Source: Nocardia vaccinii NBRC 15922 (GTDB lineage: Bacteria; Actinomycetota; Actinomycetes; Mycobacteriales; Mycobacteriaceae). Taken from it: a DNA stretch of 64,000 nt. The position numbers and the translations under genes were made by a program. Shown in pieces: positions 35,944-45,119 of this stretch (its first letter is position 1; each line of letters starts with the position of its first letter). Location: contig NZ_BDCC01000064.1 of NCBI RefSeq assembly GCF_001613305.1, positions 46,324 to 110,323 of the forward strand, in the 5' to 3' direction. The notes under the pieces are model-generated. The model searched no databases. It was not told the DNA's origin and saw nothing but the letters and a program-made list of their open reading frames with translations.

Positions 35944-37212
35944 CTAGATGTCGGTGGAGAATCGGATCCCGCCGTCGGGCAGGTCGACGCCCGGCCAGAT
36001 GCGAGCTCCGCGCAGAAGTTCGCAGCGAGCGCCGACATTCGCGCCGTCACCGATCACGGCGTCTCGGACCAGGGCGCGCGGACCGATGCGGGCGCCGAAG
36101 CCGATAATCGAACGTTCTACTGTCGCACCGGCTTCCACGCGCGCACCGTCGAACAGCACCGCGCCGTCCAGGCGCGCGCCGGCGCCGACCTCCGCGCCGC
36201 GGCCGACGACCGTACCGCCGATCAGCAACGCACCGGGTGCCACACCGGCCCCTGGATGCACCAGCGACTCACCGCGCTGACCCGGCAGAGCGGGCGAGGG
36301 CGCGATACCGCGCACCAGATCGGCCGAACCACGCACGAAATCCTCGGGCGTGCCCATATCGCGCCAGTACGAGACGTCCACGTGGCCCTGGATGTGCGCA
36401 CCCTCGGCCAGCAGCGACGGGAACACCTCGCGCTCCACCGACACCGGACGCCCGGTGGGGATCTTCTCGATGTACTCGCGGCGGAACACGTAACATCCGG
36501 CATTGATCTGATCGGTCGGCGGATCCTGGGTCTTCTCCAGGAATGCGGTGACCCGGCCCGAATCGTCGGTGGGCACACAGCCGAAGGCCCGCGGATCGCT
36601 CACCCGCACCAGATGCAGCGTCACGTCGGCATTGGTCGCGACATGGGTGTCGAGCACCGCGCCCAGATCCGCACCGCCGAGCACGTCGCCGTTGAACACC
36701 AGGACGGTGTCCGCGCGCAGTTTGGGCAGCACGTTGCGGATACCGCCGCCGGTGCCCAGCGGCTCGGTCTCGGTGACGTACTCCAGATCCAGCCCGAGTT
36801 CGGCGCCGTCCCCGAAATGCTCCTCGAACACCTCGGCCTTGAACGAGGTGCCCAGCACCACGTGCGTGATGCCCGCGTCGGCGATCCGGGCAAGCAGGTG
36901 ATGCAGGAACGGCAATCCCGCGACGGGCAACATCGGTTTGGGCGCGGAGAGCGTCAACGGCCGTAGGCGGGTGCCCTGACCGCCTACCAGGATCACCGCG
37001 TCGGCCGTCGCGCCGAGCCCGGACCCGGCGGCGCCGCCATTCGACACCGCCTCACCGACGTCAGGCCCGGAGGCGGCAGCCCGCGTAACCACGGAGGGCT
37101 CGGCGGTGGGGCTATTCGACACCGCCCCACCCCCGCCAAGCCCGGAGGCGGCAGCCCGCGTAACCACGGAGGGCTCGGCGGTGGGGCTATTCGACACAGT
37201 AGTGTCGGCCAT
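35944..37212 (-). CDS. Sugar-1-phosphate nucleotidyltransferase (mannose-1-phosphate guanylyltransferase, RmlA2/ManC type) with repeat tail
   Basis: A 422-residue nucleotidyltransferase, homologue of Rv3264c, expected to make GDP-mannose from mannose-1-phosphate. The signature ILVGGQGTRLRPLTLSAPKP starts at residue 74; the sugar-binding segment VFNGDVLGG and the C-terminal left-handed beta-helix (hexapeptide repeats from about residue 320) follow. The first 65 residues are unusual: two 25-residue units (VSNSPTAEPSVVTRAAASG...) and a partial third precede the enzyme, encoded by tandem DNA repeats. AGGGGAGATTG lies ahead of the ATG at 37212, so the tail is probably translated. Followed by wbbL upstream in the same direction. 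Confidence 0.9.
   Translation of the reverse strand: MADTTVSNSPTAEPSVVTRAAASGLGGGGAVSNSPTAEPSVVTRAAASGPDVGEAVSNGGAAGSGLGATADAVILVGGQGTRLRPLTLSAPKPMLPVAGLPFLHHLLARIADAGITHVVLGTSFKAEVFEEHFGDGAELGLDLEYVTETEPLGTGGGIRNVLPKLRADTVLVFNGDVLGGADLGAVLDTHVATNADVTLHLVRVSDPRAFGCVPTDDSGRVTAFLEKTQDPPTDQINAGCYVFRREYIEKIPTGRPVSVEREVFPSLLAEGAHIQGHVDVSYWRDMGTPEDFVRGSADLVRGIAPSPALPGQRGESLVHPGAGVAPGALLIGGTVVGRGAEVGAGARLDGAVLFDGARVEAGATVERSIIGFGARIGPRALVRDAVIGDGANVGARCELLRGARIWPGVDLPDGGIRFSTDI
37038..37197. repeat. Tandem 75-bp repeat inside the nucleotidyltransferase gene
   Basis: A 57-bp block is identical at 37066-37122 and 37141-37197, with a period of 75 bp, and the part at 37038-37060 resembles a third, decayed copy. 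The period is a multiple of three, so the coding frame is kept. Confidence 0.9.
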
Positions 37213-37265
37213 CAATCTCCCCTTGTCAGGTTCGGTCCACGCGGGTGCGGGTGGAAGTCGTCGCG

Positions 37266-38183
37266 CTAACGCTGTGCATCACGTTCGCGCAGCGCAGATC
37301 GAACCGCAAGCCTGCAGCGAATCGCAAGTCCGGCCTTCAGAGCCCACCGCAAAGGCGCCTGCCACCAGTGCGGATGCCGATCGGCCTGGAAGCGGTACGC
37401 CGACGCGTGGTGGGCGGGCAACATCGTTTCGGGGTTGCGGCCCGCCGCATGGCCCTTCGCATGTGTGACCTCGGCCGAGGGCACGAAGACGTTGTGCCAG
37501 CCCGCGCGGCCCATCCGGTCGCCGAAATCGACGTCCTCCATGTACATGAAATACCGGGAGTCGAACCCGTCGATGCTGTCGAACGCGGCGCGGCGCACCA
37601 GCAGGCACGAGCCCGAGAGCCAGCCCACGGTACGCTCGGCGATCTGTTCGTTGTCCTGGCGGTACCGCCGCGTCCAGGGGTTGCCCGGCCAGATGCTGCC
37701 GAGGACGGCGTGCCCGGCCCCGTCGAGCACTCCGGGCACCGATCGCGCCGACGGGTACACGCTGCCGTCGGGTTCGCGCACCAGCGGGCCGATCGCCCCG
37801 GCGCGCGGCCAGCGCTGCGCGGCCTCGAGCAGGATGTCGATCGAATCGGAGCCCCAGCGGATATCCGGGTTGGCGATGACGACGTACTCGATCTCCGGGT
37901 CGATCTCCGCAACGGCCCGGTTGATCGCGCCGCCGTAGCCGATATTGCCTCCGGTCCGTAGCAGCCGGACATGTTCGTTCGCCTCGGCCGCGAGTTCGGG
38001 AGTTCCGTCGTTCGAACCGTTGTCGGCCAGGATGACCTGCGGCTTCTCACCGGTCGCGGTGGACAGCGTACTGATGAAATGCTCGAGGTGCTCGCCGGGC
38101 GAATAGGTCACGGTGACAACGACCAGACGGGGCCGAGGGGTCGTCTCACCGTCGTGCCGTTCTACTGCATCCGAAGAGTTCAC
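37266..38183 (-). CDS. wbbL: Rhamnosyltransferase WbbL (galactan linker)
   Basis: A 305-residue GT2 glycosyltransferase that adds L-rhamnose to GlcNAc-pyrophosphoryl-decaprenol, forming the disaccharide linker between peptidoglycan and arabinogalactan. Marks are LADNGSNDGTPEL, YVVIANPDIRW (donor/metal DxD-like site), LSGSCLLVRRAAFDSIDGFDSRYFMYMEDVDFG (acceptor site with ED). It is followed by manC-type gene downstream (53 bases) and preceded by rmlD with a 9-base gap, an operon that delivers dTDP-rhamnose and uses it. Confidence 0.92.
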   Translation of the reverse strand: MNSSDAVERHDGETTPRPRLVVVTVTYSPGEHLEHFISTLSTATGEKPQVILADNGSNDGTPELAAEANEHVRLLRTGGNIGYGGAINRAVAEIDPEIEYVVIANPDIRWGSDSIDILLEAAQRWPRAGAIGPLVREPDGSVYPSARSVPGVLDGAGHAVLGSIWPGNPWTRRYRQDNEQIAERTVGWLSGSCLLVRRAAFDSIDGFDSRYFMYMEDVDFGDRMGRAGWHNVFVPSAEVTHAKGHAAGRNPETMLPAHHASAYRFQADRHPHWWQAPLRWALKAGLAIRCRLAVRSALRERDAQR

Positions 38184-38192
38184 CGGTGCAGC

Positions 38193-39059
38193 CTACTGGT
38201 CCGGGCGGGCCAGCGCGTCGTCGAGTGCGAGCCGCCAATCACGAAGCGGTGTCAGTCCCGCCTCGGCCCAGGCGCGGTTCGACAACACCGAATATGCCGG
38301 GCGCGGTGTGGAACTCGGATATTCCGCACTGCTGCACGGACGCACCCGATCCGGATCCGCACCCACCCCGGCGAAGACGGCGCGGGCCAATTCGAACCAA
38401 CTGGCCCGACCGGCGTTGGTGGCATGCAGGATCGGCGCGATGCCGTCCGCACCGGCGGTGACCGACCGGACGAGTTCGAGCAGGCCCGCGGCCAGGTCCG
38501 GAGCGAAAGTGGGCGAGCCGATCTGGTCGTCCACGACGGTGACGGTCTCGCGTTCGCGTTCCAGCCGGCGCATGGTCGCGACGAAATCACGGCGATCACC
38601 GGTGTACACCCACGCCGTGCGCACGATGTGAGCATCGGGAGCCAGCCGCAGTACGGCCTGTTCTCCGGCCAGTTTGGAACGGCCGTAGACGGTGGTCGGC
38701 CCGGTTTCGTCACCGGGTTCGTAGGGGCTGGTTCCGGTCCCGTCGAAGACGTAGTCGGTGGAGATGTGAATCAGCGTGGCGCCCACCGCGGTACAGGCCG
38801 CCGCGAGCACCGCCGGCCCGGTCTCGTTGCGGGCGAACGCGGCCGCGGCATCCGATTCGGCGGCGTCGACCGCGGTATAGGCGGCGCAGTTGAGCAGCAC
38901 GTCACCGGGTTCGAGGACGGCGCGCACACCCGCGTCGTCGGTGATGTCGAGCTCCTCGCGTCGAAACGCCACGACGCCGGGAGCCTGGGCGCGCAGGGCT
39001 CGCCCGAGTTGGCCGCCCGCGCCGGTCACCACCACACGTCTGGAAATTTCTGGGCACAC
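38193..39059 (-). CDS. rmlD: dTDP-4-dehydrorhamnose reductase RmlD
   Basis: A 288-residue short-chain reductase for the last step of dTDP-L-rhamnose synthesis. It has the NADPH motif VTGAGGQLGRAL, the Thr/Tyr/Lys triad region HISTDYVFDGTG and YGRSKLAGE (YxxxK), and substrate segment SAEYPSSTPRPAYSVL near the end. The start shown is the GTG at 39059; the frame is open far upstream, but that part overlaps the divergent LCP gene and is not plausible. No clear ribosome-binding site is seen, so a GTG nine codons later remains possible. Confidence 0.92.
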   Translation of the reverse strand: MCPEISRRVVVTGAGGQLGRALRAQAPGVVAFRREELDITDDAGVRAVLEPGDVLLNCAAYTAVDAAESDAAAAFARNETGPAVLAAACTAVGATLIHISTDYVFDGTGTSPYEPGDETGPTTVYGRSKLAGEQAVLRLAPDAHIVRTAWVYTGDRRDFVATMRRLERERETVTVVDDQIGSPTFAPDLAAGLLELVRSVTAGADGIAPILHATNAGRASWFELARAVFAGVGADPDRVRPCSSAEYPSSTPRPAYSVLSNRAWAEAGLTPLRDWRLALDDALARPDQ

Positions 39060-39140
39060 GCGGGCCAGTCTGGCACGCCACGCCCGCCCGCCTCGCAGAT
39101 GCCCGCGACTGCGTTGGCTAGCCTCGATTCCACGGGGTCG

Positions 39141-40649
39141 ATGCGTGAAAGAGTTCTTCAGGGCGTGGCCGAAAGGATCAGAGCATTGCCGCAGAAGCTG
39201 TCTCCCGCCCGCCCAGGATCCTCTCACGCCAATCCGGGCCGACTGCTGGTCGCGGCGCTCGCGGCACTGATCTTCATCGTCACCGGTTTCGGCTGGCACA
39301 GCATCGACGGACTGATCTCCGGTATCGAGCGGATCGGCGATCTCGGCCTGGGCGGCGGCAGCGACGGCGCCACCGACATTCTCATGGTCGGTATCGACAG
39401 CCGCACCGACGCGCACGGAAAGCCGCTCAGCACGTCCGAACGGGCGATGTTGCACGCGGGGGACGAGGTCGGCACCAACACCGACACGATCATCCTGGTC
39501 CGCATACCCAACAACGGCCGCTCGGCCACGGCGATCTCGATCCCTCGCGACTCCTACGTGGACATCCCCGGCATCGGTAAGGGCAAGATCAATTCGGCGT
39601 ACGGGGCGACCAAGGAGCTGACCCGGCAGAAGCTCAACGCGAAGGGCGTCTCGGATGCCGAGGCGGACAAGCAGTCCACGCAGGCCGGGCGCGAGGCGCT
39701 GATCAAGACGGTGGCCGATCTGACCGGGATCACCGTCGACCACTACGCCGAGGTGGGTCTGCTCGGATTCGCCCTGCTCACCGATGCCGTGGGCGGGGTG
39801 CAGGTCTGCCTGAACAATCCGGTCTACGAGCCGATGTCCGGCGCGGACTTCCCGGCGGGCGTACAGCGGCTCGACGGCGCGCAGGCGCTGAGCTTCGTAC
39901 GTCAGCGGCACGATCTGCCGCGCGGGGATCTGGACCGGATCGTGCGCCAGCAGGTGTACATGGCCTCCCTGGTACATCAGGCGCTCAGCGCCAAGATCCT
40001 GGCCAACCCGTCGAAGCTGGACTCGCTCAGCAAGGCGCTGGGCCGCACGGTCGTGCTGGACGACAAGTGGGACGTGCTGGATTTCCTGAAGCAGTTGCAG
40101 GACCTCACGGGCGGGCAGGTGCGTTTCGAGACGATCCCGGTGGCCGATCTGAATGGCAGCACCGACGATGGCGAATCGGTGGTACGGGTGGATTCGTCCG
40201 CGGTGCGGAGCTACGTCGCGTCGCTGGTCGGCCGATCCGGCTCGGATGGCGGGGTAACACCCGCGCAGGTGACCGCCGACGTGTACAACGCCAGCGGCAC
40301 CTCGGGATTGGCCGGACAGGTGGCACAGGCGTTGGTGGGCAAGGGATTCCGCACCGGAACAGTGGACAACTGGTCGGGCGCTCCGGTGCCGACGAGCCGG
40401 GTGCTGGCGGCCAGCACCGCCGATCCCAAGGCCGAGGCGGTGGCCGATGCGCTGGGCGGACTGCCGGTGCGGGCCGTTCCCGGCACGCCGGAGGGGGCCG
40501 TGCGGGTGGTGCTGGCCGGTGACTACTCTGGTCCGGGCTCGGCGGCGGGCGAATTGTTCGATACGTCGGGGAGTTCGAGCACCGCGACCCCGGTCCCGCC
40601 CGCCCCTCCCATCGACGCAGGCCAGAACGGACCGAAATGCGTGAACTGA
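39141..40649 (+). CDS. LytR-CpsA-Psr (LCP) family arabinogalactan ligase
   Basis: A 502-residue homologue of Rv3267 (Lcp1), which joins arabinogalactan to peptidoglycan. A short cytosolic part is followed by a membrane anchor at about 34-52, then the LCP domain with DILMVGIDSR, TDTIILVRIPNNGRSATAISIPRDSYVDIPG and the arginine-rich LSFVRQRHDLPRGDLDRIVRQQ. The C-terminal LytR_C domain is at about 375-470 (ADVYNASGTSGLAGQVAQAL). It is divergent from rmlD and overlaps the TIGR03089 gene by 13 bases, tying it to the rhamnose-linker genes. Confidence 0.94.
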   Translation: MRERVLQGVAERIRALPQKLSPARPGSSHANPGRLLVAALAALIFIVTGFGWHSIDGLISGIERIGDLGLGGGSDGATDILMVGIDSRTDAHGKPLSTSERAMLHAGDEVGTNTDTIILVRIPNNGRSATAISIPRDSYVDIPGIGKGKINSAYGATKELTRQKLNAKGVSDAEADKQSTQAGREALIKTVADLTGITVDHYAEVGLLGFALLTDAVGGVQVCLNNPVYEPMSGADFPAGVQRLDGAQALSFVRQRHDLPRGDLDRIVRQQVYMASLVHQALSAKILANPSKLDSLSKALGRTVVLDDKWDVLDFLKQLQDLTGGQVRFETIPVADLNGSTDDGESVVRVDSSAVRSYVASLVGRSGSDGGVTPAQVTADVYNASGTSGLAGQVAQALVGKGFRTGTVDNWSGAPVPTSRVLAASTADPKAEAVADALGGLPVRAVPGTPEGAVRVVLAGDYSGPGSAAGELFDTSGSSSTATPVPPAPPIDAGQNGPKCVN

Positions 40650-41353
40650 ACCGCACTCTCACCGACGCGCTCCTGGAACCGATCCTCGCCCGGGATCCGG
40701 CCGGGCCGCGGATCACCTATTACGACGACGCCACCGGCGCACGCGTCGAACTGTCCGCGCTCACCCTGGCCAACTGGGCGGCCAAGACCGCCAACCTGCT
40801 CCGTGACGAATTCGGCCTCGCGCCCGGTGCGCGGGTCGCGGTGCTGCTGCCCGCGCACTGGCAGACCGCCGCGGTGCTGCTGGGCTGCTGGTGGGCCGGT
40901 GCGGAGGTGCTGCTGCGGCCCGAGGACGACGCCGAACTCGCCGTGACCACCGCGGCGCGGCTCGACGAGGTCGACCACATTGCCGAGGTGGTGGCCCTGT
41001 CGCTGGACGCGATGGGCGGGCCGGTGCGCGATCTGCCGCTCGGCGTCACCGATTTCGCGACGTCCGTGCGTGCCCACGGCGATCAGTTCCATCCGAGCGG
41101 CGCGGGTCTCGCACTGGCGGGCGCATCCGTCGCCGAGGTTCTCGAAGCGTCTCGTGAATCCGCTGTCCGGCAAGGGTTCTCGGAGAAGGATCGGGTGCTG
41201 TCCGAGACGTCCTGGGATACCTCCGCCGAAGTGATCGACGGTCTGCTCGCGGTGTATGCGGCGGGTGCGTCGCTGGTGCAGGTCGACAACGCCGATCCCG
41301 CGAAACGCGAGCACCGCGTCGGCACCGAGCACGTCACCGTGTCCCGGTCCTGA
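40637..41353 (+). CDS. TIGR03089 family protein
   Basis: A 238-residue homologue of Rv3268, TIGR03089 family. It resembles the N-terminal part of AMP-forming acyl-CoA synthetases (LANWAAKTANLLRDEFGLAPGARVAVLLPAHWQTAAVLLGCWWAGAEV) but lacks the ATP-binding core and C-terminal domain, so it is probably not an active synthetase. Function is unknown; its constant place after the LCP gene suggests a role in the same envelope pathway. It overlaps the LCP gene by 13 bases. Confidence 0.85.
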   Translation: MRELNRTLTDALLEPILARDPAGPRITYYDDATGARVELSALTLANWAAKTANLLRDEFGLAPGARVAVLLPAHWQTAAVLLGCWWAGAEVLLRPEDDAELAVTTAARLDEVDHIAEVVALSLDAMGGPVRDLPLGVTDFATSVRAHGDQFHPSGAGLALAGASVAEVLEASRESAVRQGFSEKDRVLSETSWDTSAEVIDGLLAVYAAGASLVQVDNADPAKREHRVGTEHVTVSRS

Positions 41354-41664
41354 TCGCTCGTCATCGCGATCCCCGGCGGGTTCTTCGGCCGCTGGCACGA
41401 TCGGTTCGCGAGCACGGTGCGATCGGTTCGATGACGCACCCCGTTCCTGGATCCGCACACGTTCCCACGGCTGTCACGGAGGCGGCTGCGGGTAGCGGGT
41501 GCGGCTGGGAGAGAAGTGTGTACGCGCCGATATCGCGCTCGTAGCATCGGATGTGGCGTCCTACCGCGGGAGGGGTTCGAGTCCGACCGCAGGACGTTTC
41601 CGCTAGCAGTACGCGTGCGTACCGTGGATGTCGACCTGGACGAAACGACGAGTTGGGGGTAGCT
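41354..41664. other. Gene-free region upstream of the P450 gene
   Basis: 311 bases holding no gene that I can see. It should contain the P450 promoter and includes the 14-base palindrome at 41609-41622. A TpsiC-like GGGTTCGAGTCC at about 41573-41584 has no matching stems, so it is not a tRNA. Confidence 0.55.
41609..41622. promoter_or_regulatory. Palindrome 43 bases upstream of the P450 gene
   Basis: GTACGC-GT-GCGTAC is a 14-base inverted repeat at a typical operator position. It is a candidate regulator site, on pattern alone. Confidence 0.4.
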
Positions 41665-42969
41665 ATGGGACCGCTGTACTGGATGCGCTGGATGTCGGTG
41701 CAGGGCCTGCCGCGGCTGGCGTTGAAGGCGTACGCCCTGCGCGGCGATCCGCTGGCGCGGCTGTTCGGCGATCCCGCGGTCACCCACGACCCGTACCCGC
41801 TGCTCGAGTCGATCCGGGCGCGCGGGCGACTGGTGCGGACACCGTTCGCCTGGGTCACCGTCGAACACGATTTGTGCCGGAACATCTTGCGGGACAACGC
41901 GATGGGGGCGGTCAGCGCGGATGCCTTCGACATCCCGCGGCCGCTGCGCAAGCTGACCACCCTGGCCCCGCTCCCGCCGAATCCGATGGAATCGCCCTCC
42001 ATGCTGGTCATCGATCCACCCGAGCACACTCGGCTGCGGCGATCGGTCTCGGCGGCGTTCACACCGCGGGCGATCGGCCGGCTGAGCGACCGCGTCGAAT
42101 CGGTCACCGAGGAGCTGCTGGATGCCCTCCCCGAGAACGGTTCGGCCGATCTGGTGGCCGATTTCGCCGCACAGGTACCGATCGCGATCATCTCCGAGAT
42201 GCTCGGCTTCCCGCGCAGTGCGAAGGAGCGGTTCCTCGGCTGGGGCGATGCGGTCAGCCCACTGCTGGATATCGGCATCCCGTGGCGCTCCTACCGCGAT
42301 GCCGTGGCCGCCATCGGGCAGATGGACGAATTCGCCGATGAACACCTCGCGCAGCTGCGCCGCTCCCCCGGCGAGGACATCCTGTCCAGCCTGGTCACCG
42401 CGGGCGAACTCGACGAGCGGGAGCTGAAGGCCACCGCGAGCCTGCTGATGGGAGCAGGATTCGAGACGACGGTCAACCTCATCAGCAATGGCATCGTGCA
42501 ACTGCTCACCCACCCCGATCAGCTCACCAGACTGCGCGAGGAGCCCGCCTTGTGGCCCAACGCCATCGAGGAGGTGCTGCGTTTCGACGCCCCCGTGCAG
42601 AACACCGGGCGCGTCACCCTGCAGGACACGGAGTACGAGGGCATCCCGATGCGCAAGGGCACGACCATCGTGCTGTCACTGGCCGGCGCCAATCGCGACC
42701 CGAATGTCTTCGACGCTCCGGACCGTTTCGATATCGGCCGCGCCAATGCCAAGGAGCACCTCACGTTCTCCTCCGGCATCCACGCCTGCCTCGGCGCCAG
42801 CCTGGCTCGCATGGAGGCGGTGCACGCGCTGCGCGCGCTGTTCGACCGCTTCCCCGATCTGCGACTGGACGGCCCACCGCAGCGCCGACCACTGTTCACC
42901 CTGCACGGATACAGCCATATGCGAGCGAATCTCGGCAGGCGCCACGCCGACCACACCACGCCGGTCTGA
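41665..42969 (+). CDS. Cytochrome P450
   Basis: A 434-residue P450 monooxygenase without membrane anchor. The I-helix oxygen-activation motif GAGFETT, the K-helix EEVLR (ExxR), the heme loop FSSGIHACLGASLARMEA (FxxGxHxCxG, with Cys as the heme ligand), and the ANRDP segment are present. GGGGG lies ahead of the ATG at 41665. The substrate and family number cannot be assigned by eye. No ferredoxin is adjacent; the neighbour is a convergent carboxylesterase. Confidence 0.92.
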   Translation: MGPLYWMRWMSVQGLPRLALKAYALRGDPLARLFGDPAVTHDPYPLLESIRARGRLVRTPFAWVTVEHDLCRNILRDNAMGAVSADAFDIPRPLRKLTTLAPLPPNPMESPSMLVIDPPEHTRLRRSVSAAFTPRAIGRLSDRVESVTEELLDALPENGSADLVADFAAQVPIAIISEMLGFPRSAKERFLGWGDAVSPLLDIGIPWRSYRDAVAAIGQMDEFADEHLAQLRRSPGEDILSSLVTAGELDERELKATASLLMGAGFETTVNLISNGIVQLLTHPDQLTRLREEPALWPNAIEEVLRFDAPVQNTGRVTLQDTEYEGIPMRKGTTIVLSLAGANRDPNVFDAPDRFDIGRANAKEHLTFSSGIHACLGASLARMEAVHALRALFDRFPDLRLDGPPQRRPLFTLHGYSHMRANLGRRHADHTTPV

Positions 42970-42983
42970 CCGGCCGCTGCGGC

Positions 42984-44558
42984 TCAGCTGAAGCCGACGA
43001 CCTGGTCGCCCCATGCGGTGAAGAGGTTATGGTCCGGATCGTCTTCGACGCGGTCCGCGACGTCGATGAGCAGTGTGTTGCGCACGGACTCGCGGTACGG
43101 CGGCCAGTGCTTGGATCCGTCCAGCGCCGCGGGCACACCGTGCTCGGCGAAGGCCAGCCAGCGACGCATCATCCGGCCCGAGACCTCCATGGCCGCTTTG
43201 CGACCACCGAGCCAGAACGTCGGATCATGGTTGAGGGTGCCGAAATTGCCGAAGACATAGGGCAATTCGGTGGCATGCCCGGCGCCGACCCGGGCCGCCT
43301 TGAGCATCGGGGTGGCCTGGTCGAACCGGTACATCCAGGTGCGGGTGTGCCGGGAGTGCGCATCGGCGACCCAGTGCGCGGGCATCCGGAACGCGGCGTC
43401 GGTCGACATCGCCAGGGCGCCACGGGCTTTGCTCAGATCCGGATAGGCCGAGGTGATCTCGGCGATCCGCTCGGGTGACATCTCCGGGTGATCGGCGGCG
43501 ACACCCTCGAGCATCGCATTCACCGCATCCGGGGTGACCGGCATGATCGGCGAGCGGAACAGCCGGAAGAGCGAGGCCTCGTCCCGGTTGGTGCCGATCA
43601 TCAGGGGCACTCGATGTGACCGCCCCTGCTGGAACCGGTCGGTGGGGTAGGTGGGCAGCAGATCGCCGTCCACCACCGGCGCCGCGGCCAACCGGCCCGG
43701 GGATTGCAGCGGCACCTCGTCCAGCAGGATCCCGGCCGCCTCCACGATCCGGCCGATCGGGCATTCGAGCAATTCCTTCGCACGCTCCCGCGGCAGATCA
43801 ACGAGTTCCAGGAATCGGCCGGCCACGACCGCGGCCCGTTCGGGCCCGAAAACCGATGTGGCGGGGGGACTCTGCGCGATGGCCCGATGAAACAGCCCGG
43901 CCGCGGGAGGCGAGGTGAGCAGTGCGGTCACACATCCCGCACCCGAGGATTCACCGAACAGCGTCACATTGCCCGGATCACCACCGAATGCCGCGATATT
44001 GTCACGCACCCATTCCAGTGCGGCGATCTGATCGTGCATACCCAGATTCGGCACGAACTCGTCCCCGAGCGAGGACAGGTCCAGAAAACCCAGTGCACCC
44101 AGCCGGTAGTTGACCCCGACCACGACGACTCCGCCGGTCTCGGCGAGTTTGCGTCCGTCGTAGATGCTTTGGGCAGCGGTACCGAGACAGTAGGCGCCGC
44201 CGTGCAACCAGACCATCACCGGCCGCGGCTCCGAATGCGCCGCGGCGGGAGCCCATACGTTCACCCACAGACAGTCCTCGCCCATCCGCAGACCGGAATC
44301 GACCGGCACCATCGTGCCCATCGTCTGCGGAGCGATATCACCGAACTCGGTGCAGTCGCGTTCTCCGGCCCACGGGATGGGCGGTTGCGGGCGGCTGAAC
44401 CGATCGGGGCCGGTCGGGGGCGCCGCATACGGAATACTGCGCCAGACGTGCACCGATCCGTCATGAAATCCACGGACCGCACCCGCGGCGGTGCGGGCTA
44501 CGGGATCGGGGCCACGGGTGTCCACACCCTGAGCCTCTTGAAAGAATTGAGCACTCAT
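42984..44558 (-). CDS. Type B carboxylesterase / lipase
   Basis: A 524-residue alpha/beta hydrolase of the carboxylesterase type B family. The nucleophile elbow GESSGAG (with Ser), the oxyanion-hole segment WLHGGAYCLGT, the NYRLGALGFL motif, and the catalytic His in GAGHATELPYVFGNF are all visible. There is no signal peptide. The ATG at 44558 is preferred over an open extension to 44645. Convergent with the P450; preceded by the SelW-like gene on the same strand, 148 bases upstream. Confidence 0.92.
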   Translation of the reverse strand: MSAQFFQEAQGVDTRGPDPVARTAAGAVRGFHDGSVHVWRSIPYAAPPTGPDRFSRPQPPIPWAGERDCTEFGDIAPQTMGTMVPVDSGLRMGEDCLWVNVWAPAAAHSEPRPVMVWLHGGAYCLGTAAQSIYDGRKLAETGGVVVVGVNYRLGALGFLDLSSLGDEFVPNLGMHDQIAALEWVRDNIAAFGGDPGNVTLFGESSGAGCVTALLTSPPAAGLFHRAIAQSPPATSVFGPERAAVVAGRFLELVDLPRERAKELLECPIGRIVEAAGILLDEVPLQSPGRLAAAPVVDGDLLPTYPTDRFQQGRSHRVPLMIGTNRDEASLFRLFRSPIMPVTPDAVNAMLEGVAADHPEMSPERIAEITSAYPDLSKARGALAMSTDAAFRMPAHWVADAHSRHTRTWMYRFDQATPMLKAARVGAGHATELPYVFGNFGTLNHDPTFWLGGRKAAMEVSGRMMRRWLAFAEHGVPAALDGSKHWPPYRESVRNTLLIDVADRVEDDPDHNLFTAWGDQVVGFS

Positions 44559-44706
44559 CCGCGTGCCTCGCTCCGGCTCGCCTCCGGCCCGACTACCGCT
44601 GTAGCTGCGCCTGATACTCGCTCGCCCATGACGGCACCTCCTCAACTCTCTGTAATGAGAGTACGTCCGAGATCATGTCCGACGGCGAAGCCCGAGCCCT
44701 CGCACG

Positions 44707-44979
44707 TCAGCCGCGATCGATATGACCGAGGTCGCGACCGGGATCGATCCGGTCGCGAACACGCTGCTTGAGCAGGGCGATGTCGGGAAATCCGCCGTCC
44801 GAGCGGCGGTCCCAGATCTGATCTCCATCGAGCGTGATGCGGAAGACACCCCCGTCCCCCGGGATCAGCGCCACCTCCGACAGTTCGGTGGTGAAGGTAC
44901 TCAACAGCTCCTGAGCCATCCAACCCGCTCGCAGCAGCCAGCGGCATTGGGTGCAGTACTCGATCGCGACTCGTGGCAT
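44707..44979 (-). CDS. SelW/SelT/SelH-like Rdx-family protein
   Basis: A 90-residue thioredoxin-like protein of the Rdx (SelT/W/H) family. The redox CxxC is CTQC near the N terminus (Cys in place of selenocysteine), and the family ending FPDIALLKQRVRDRIDP follows. Probably a small thiol-disulfide reductase with unknown partner. Confidence 0.88.
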   Translation of the reverse strand: MPRVAIEYCTQCRWLLRAGWMAQELLSTFTTELSEVALIPGDGGVFRITLDGDQIWDRRSDGGFPDIALLKQRVRDRIDPGRDLGHIDRG

Positions 44980-45119
44980 ATCCGCACCCTACGTCGGCGG
45001 CGGATCTGCCCTTGGAAAAACTTGTAGCAACTCCTCCGCTTCCTCGGTGCGTTTGTAGTGGGAACGGTAGGAGTGTCCCCTGTACCGGGCAGCAACTCGA
45101 GAAAGCCGCACCCGAATCG

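Noticed and set aside
37971..39140. N-terminal extension of the LCP protein
   Set aside because: It overlaps rmlD on the opposite strand completely; the membrane anchor starts after the ATG at 39141.
41573..41600. TpsiC-arm-like GGGTTCGAGTCC suggesting a tRNA
   Set aside because: The flanking bases do not form the T stem or an acceptor stem, and no D or anticodon arm is seen upstream.
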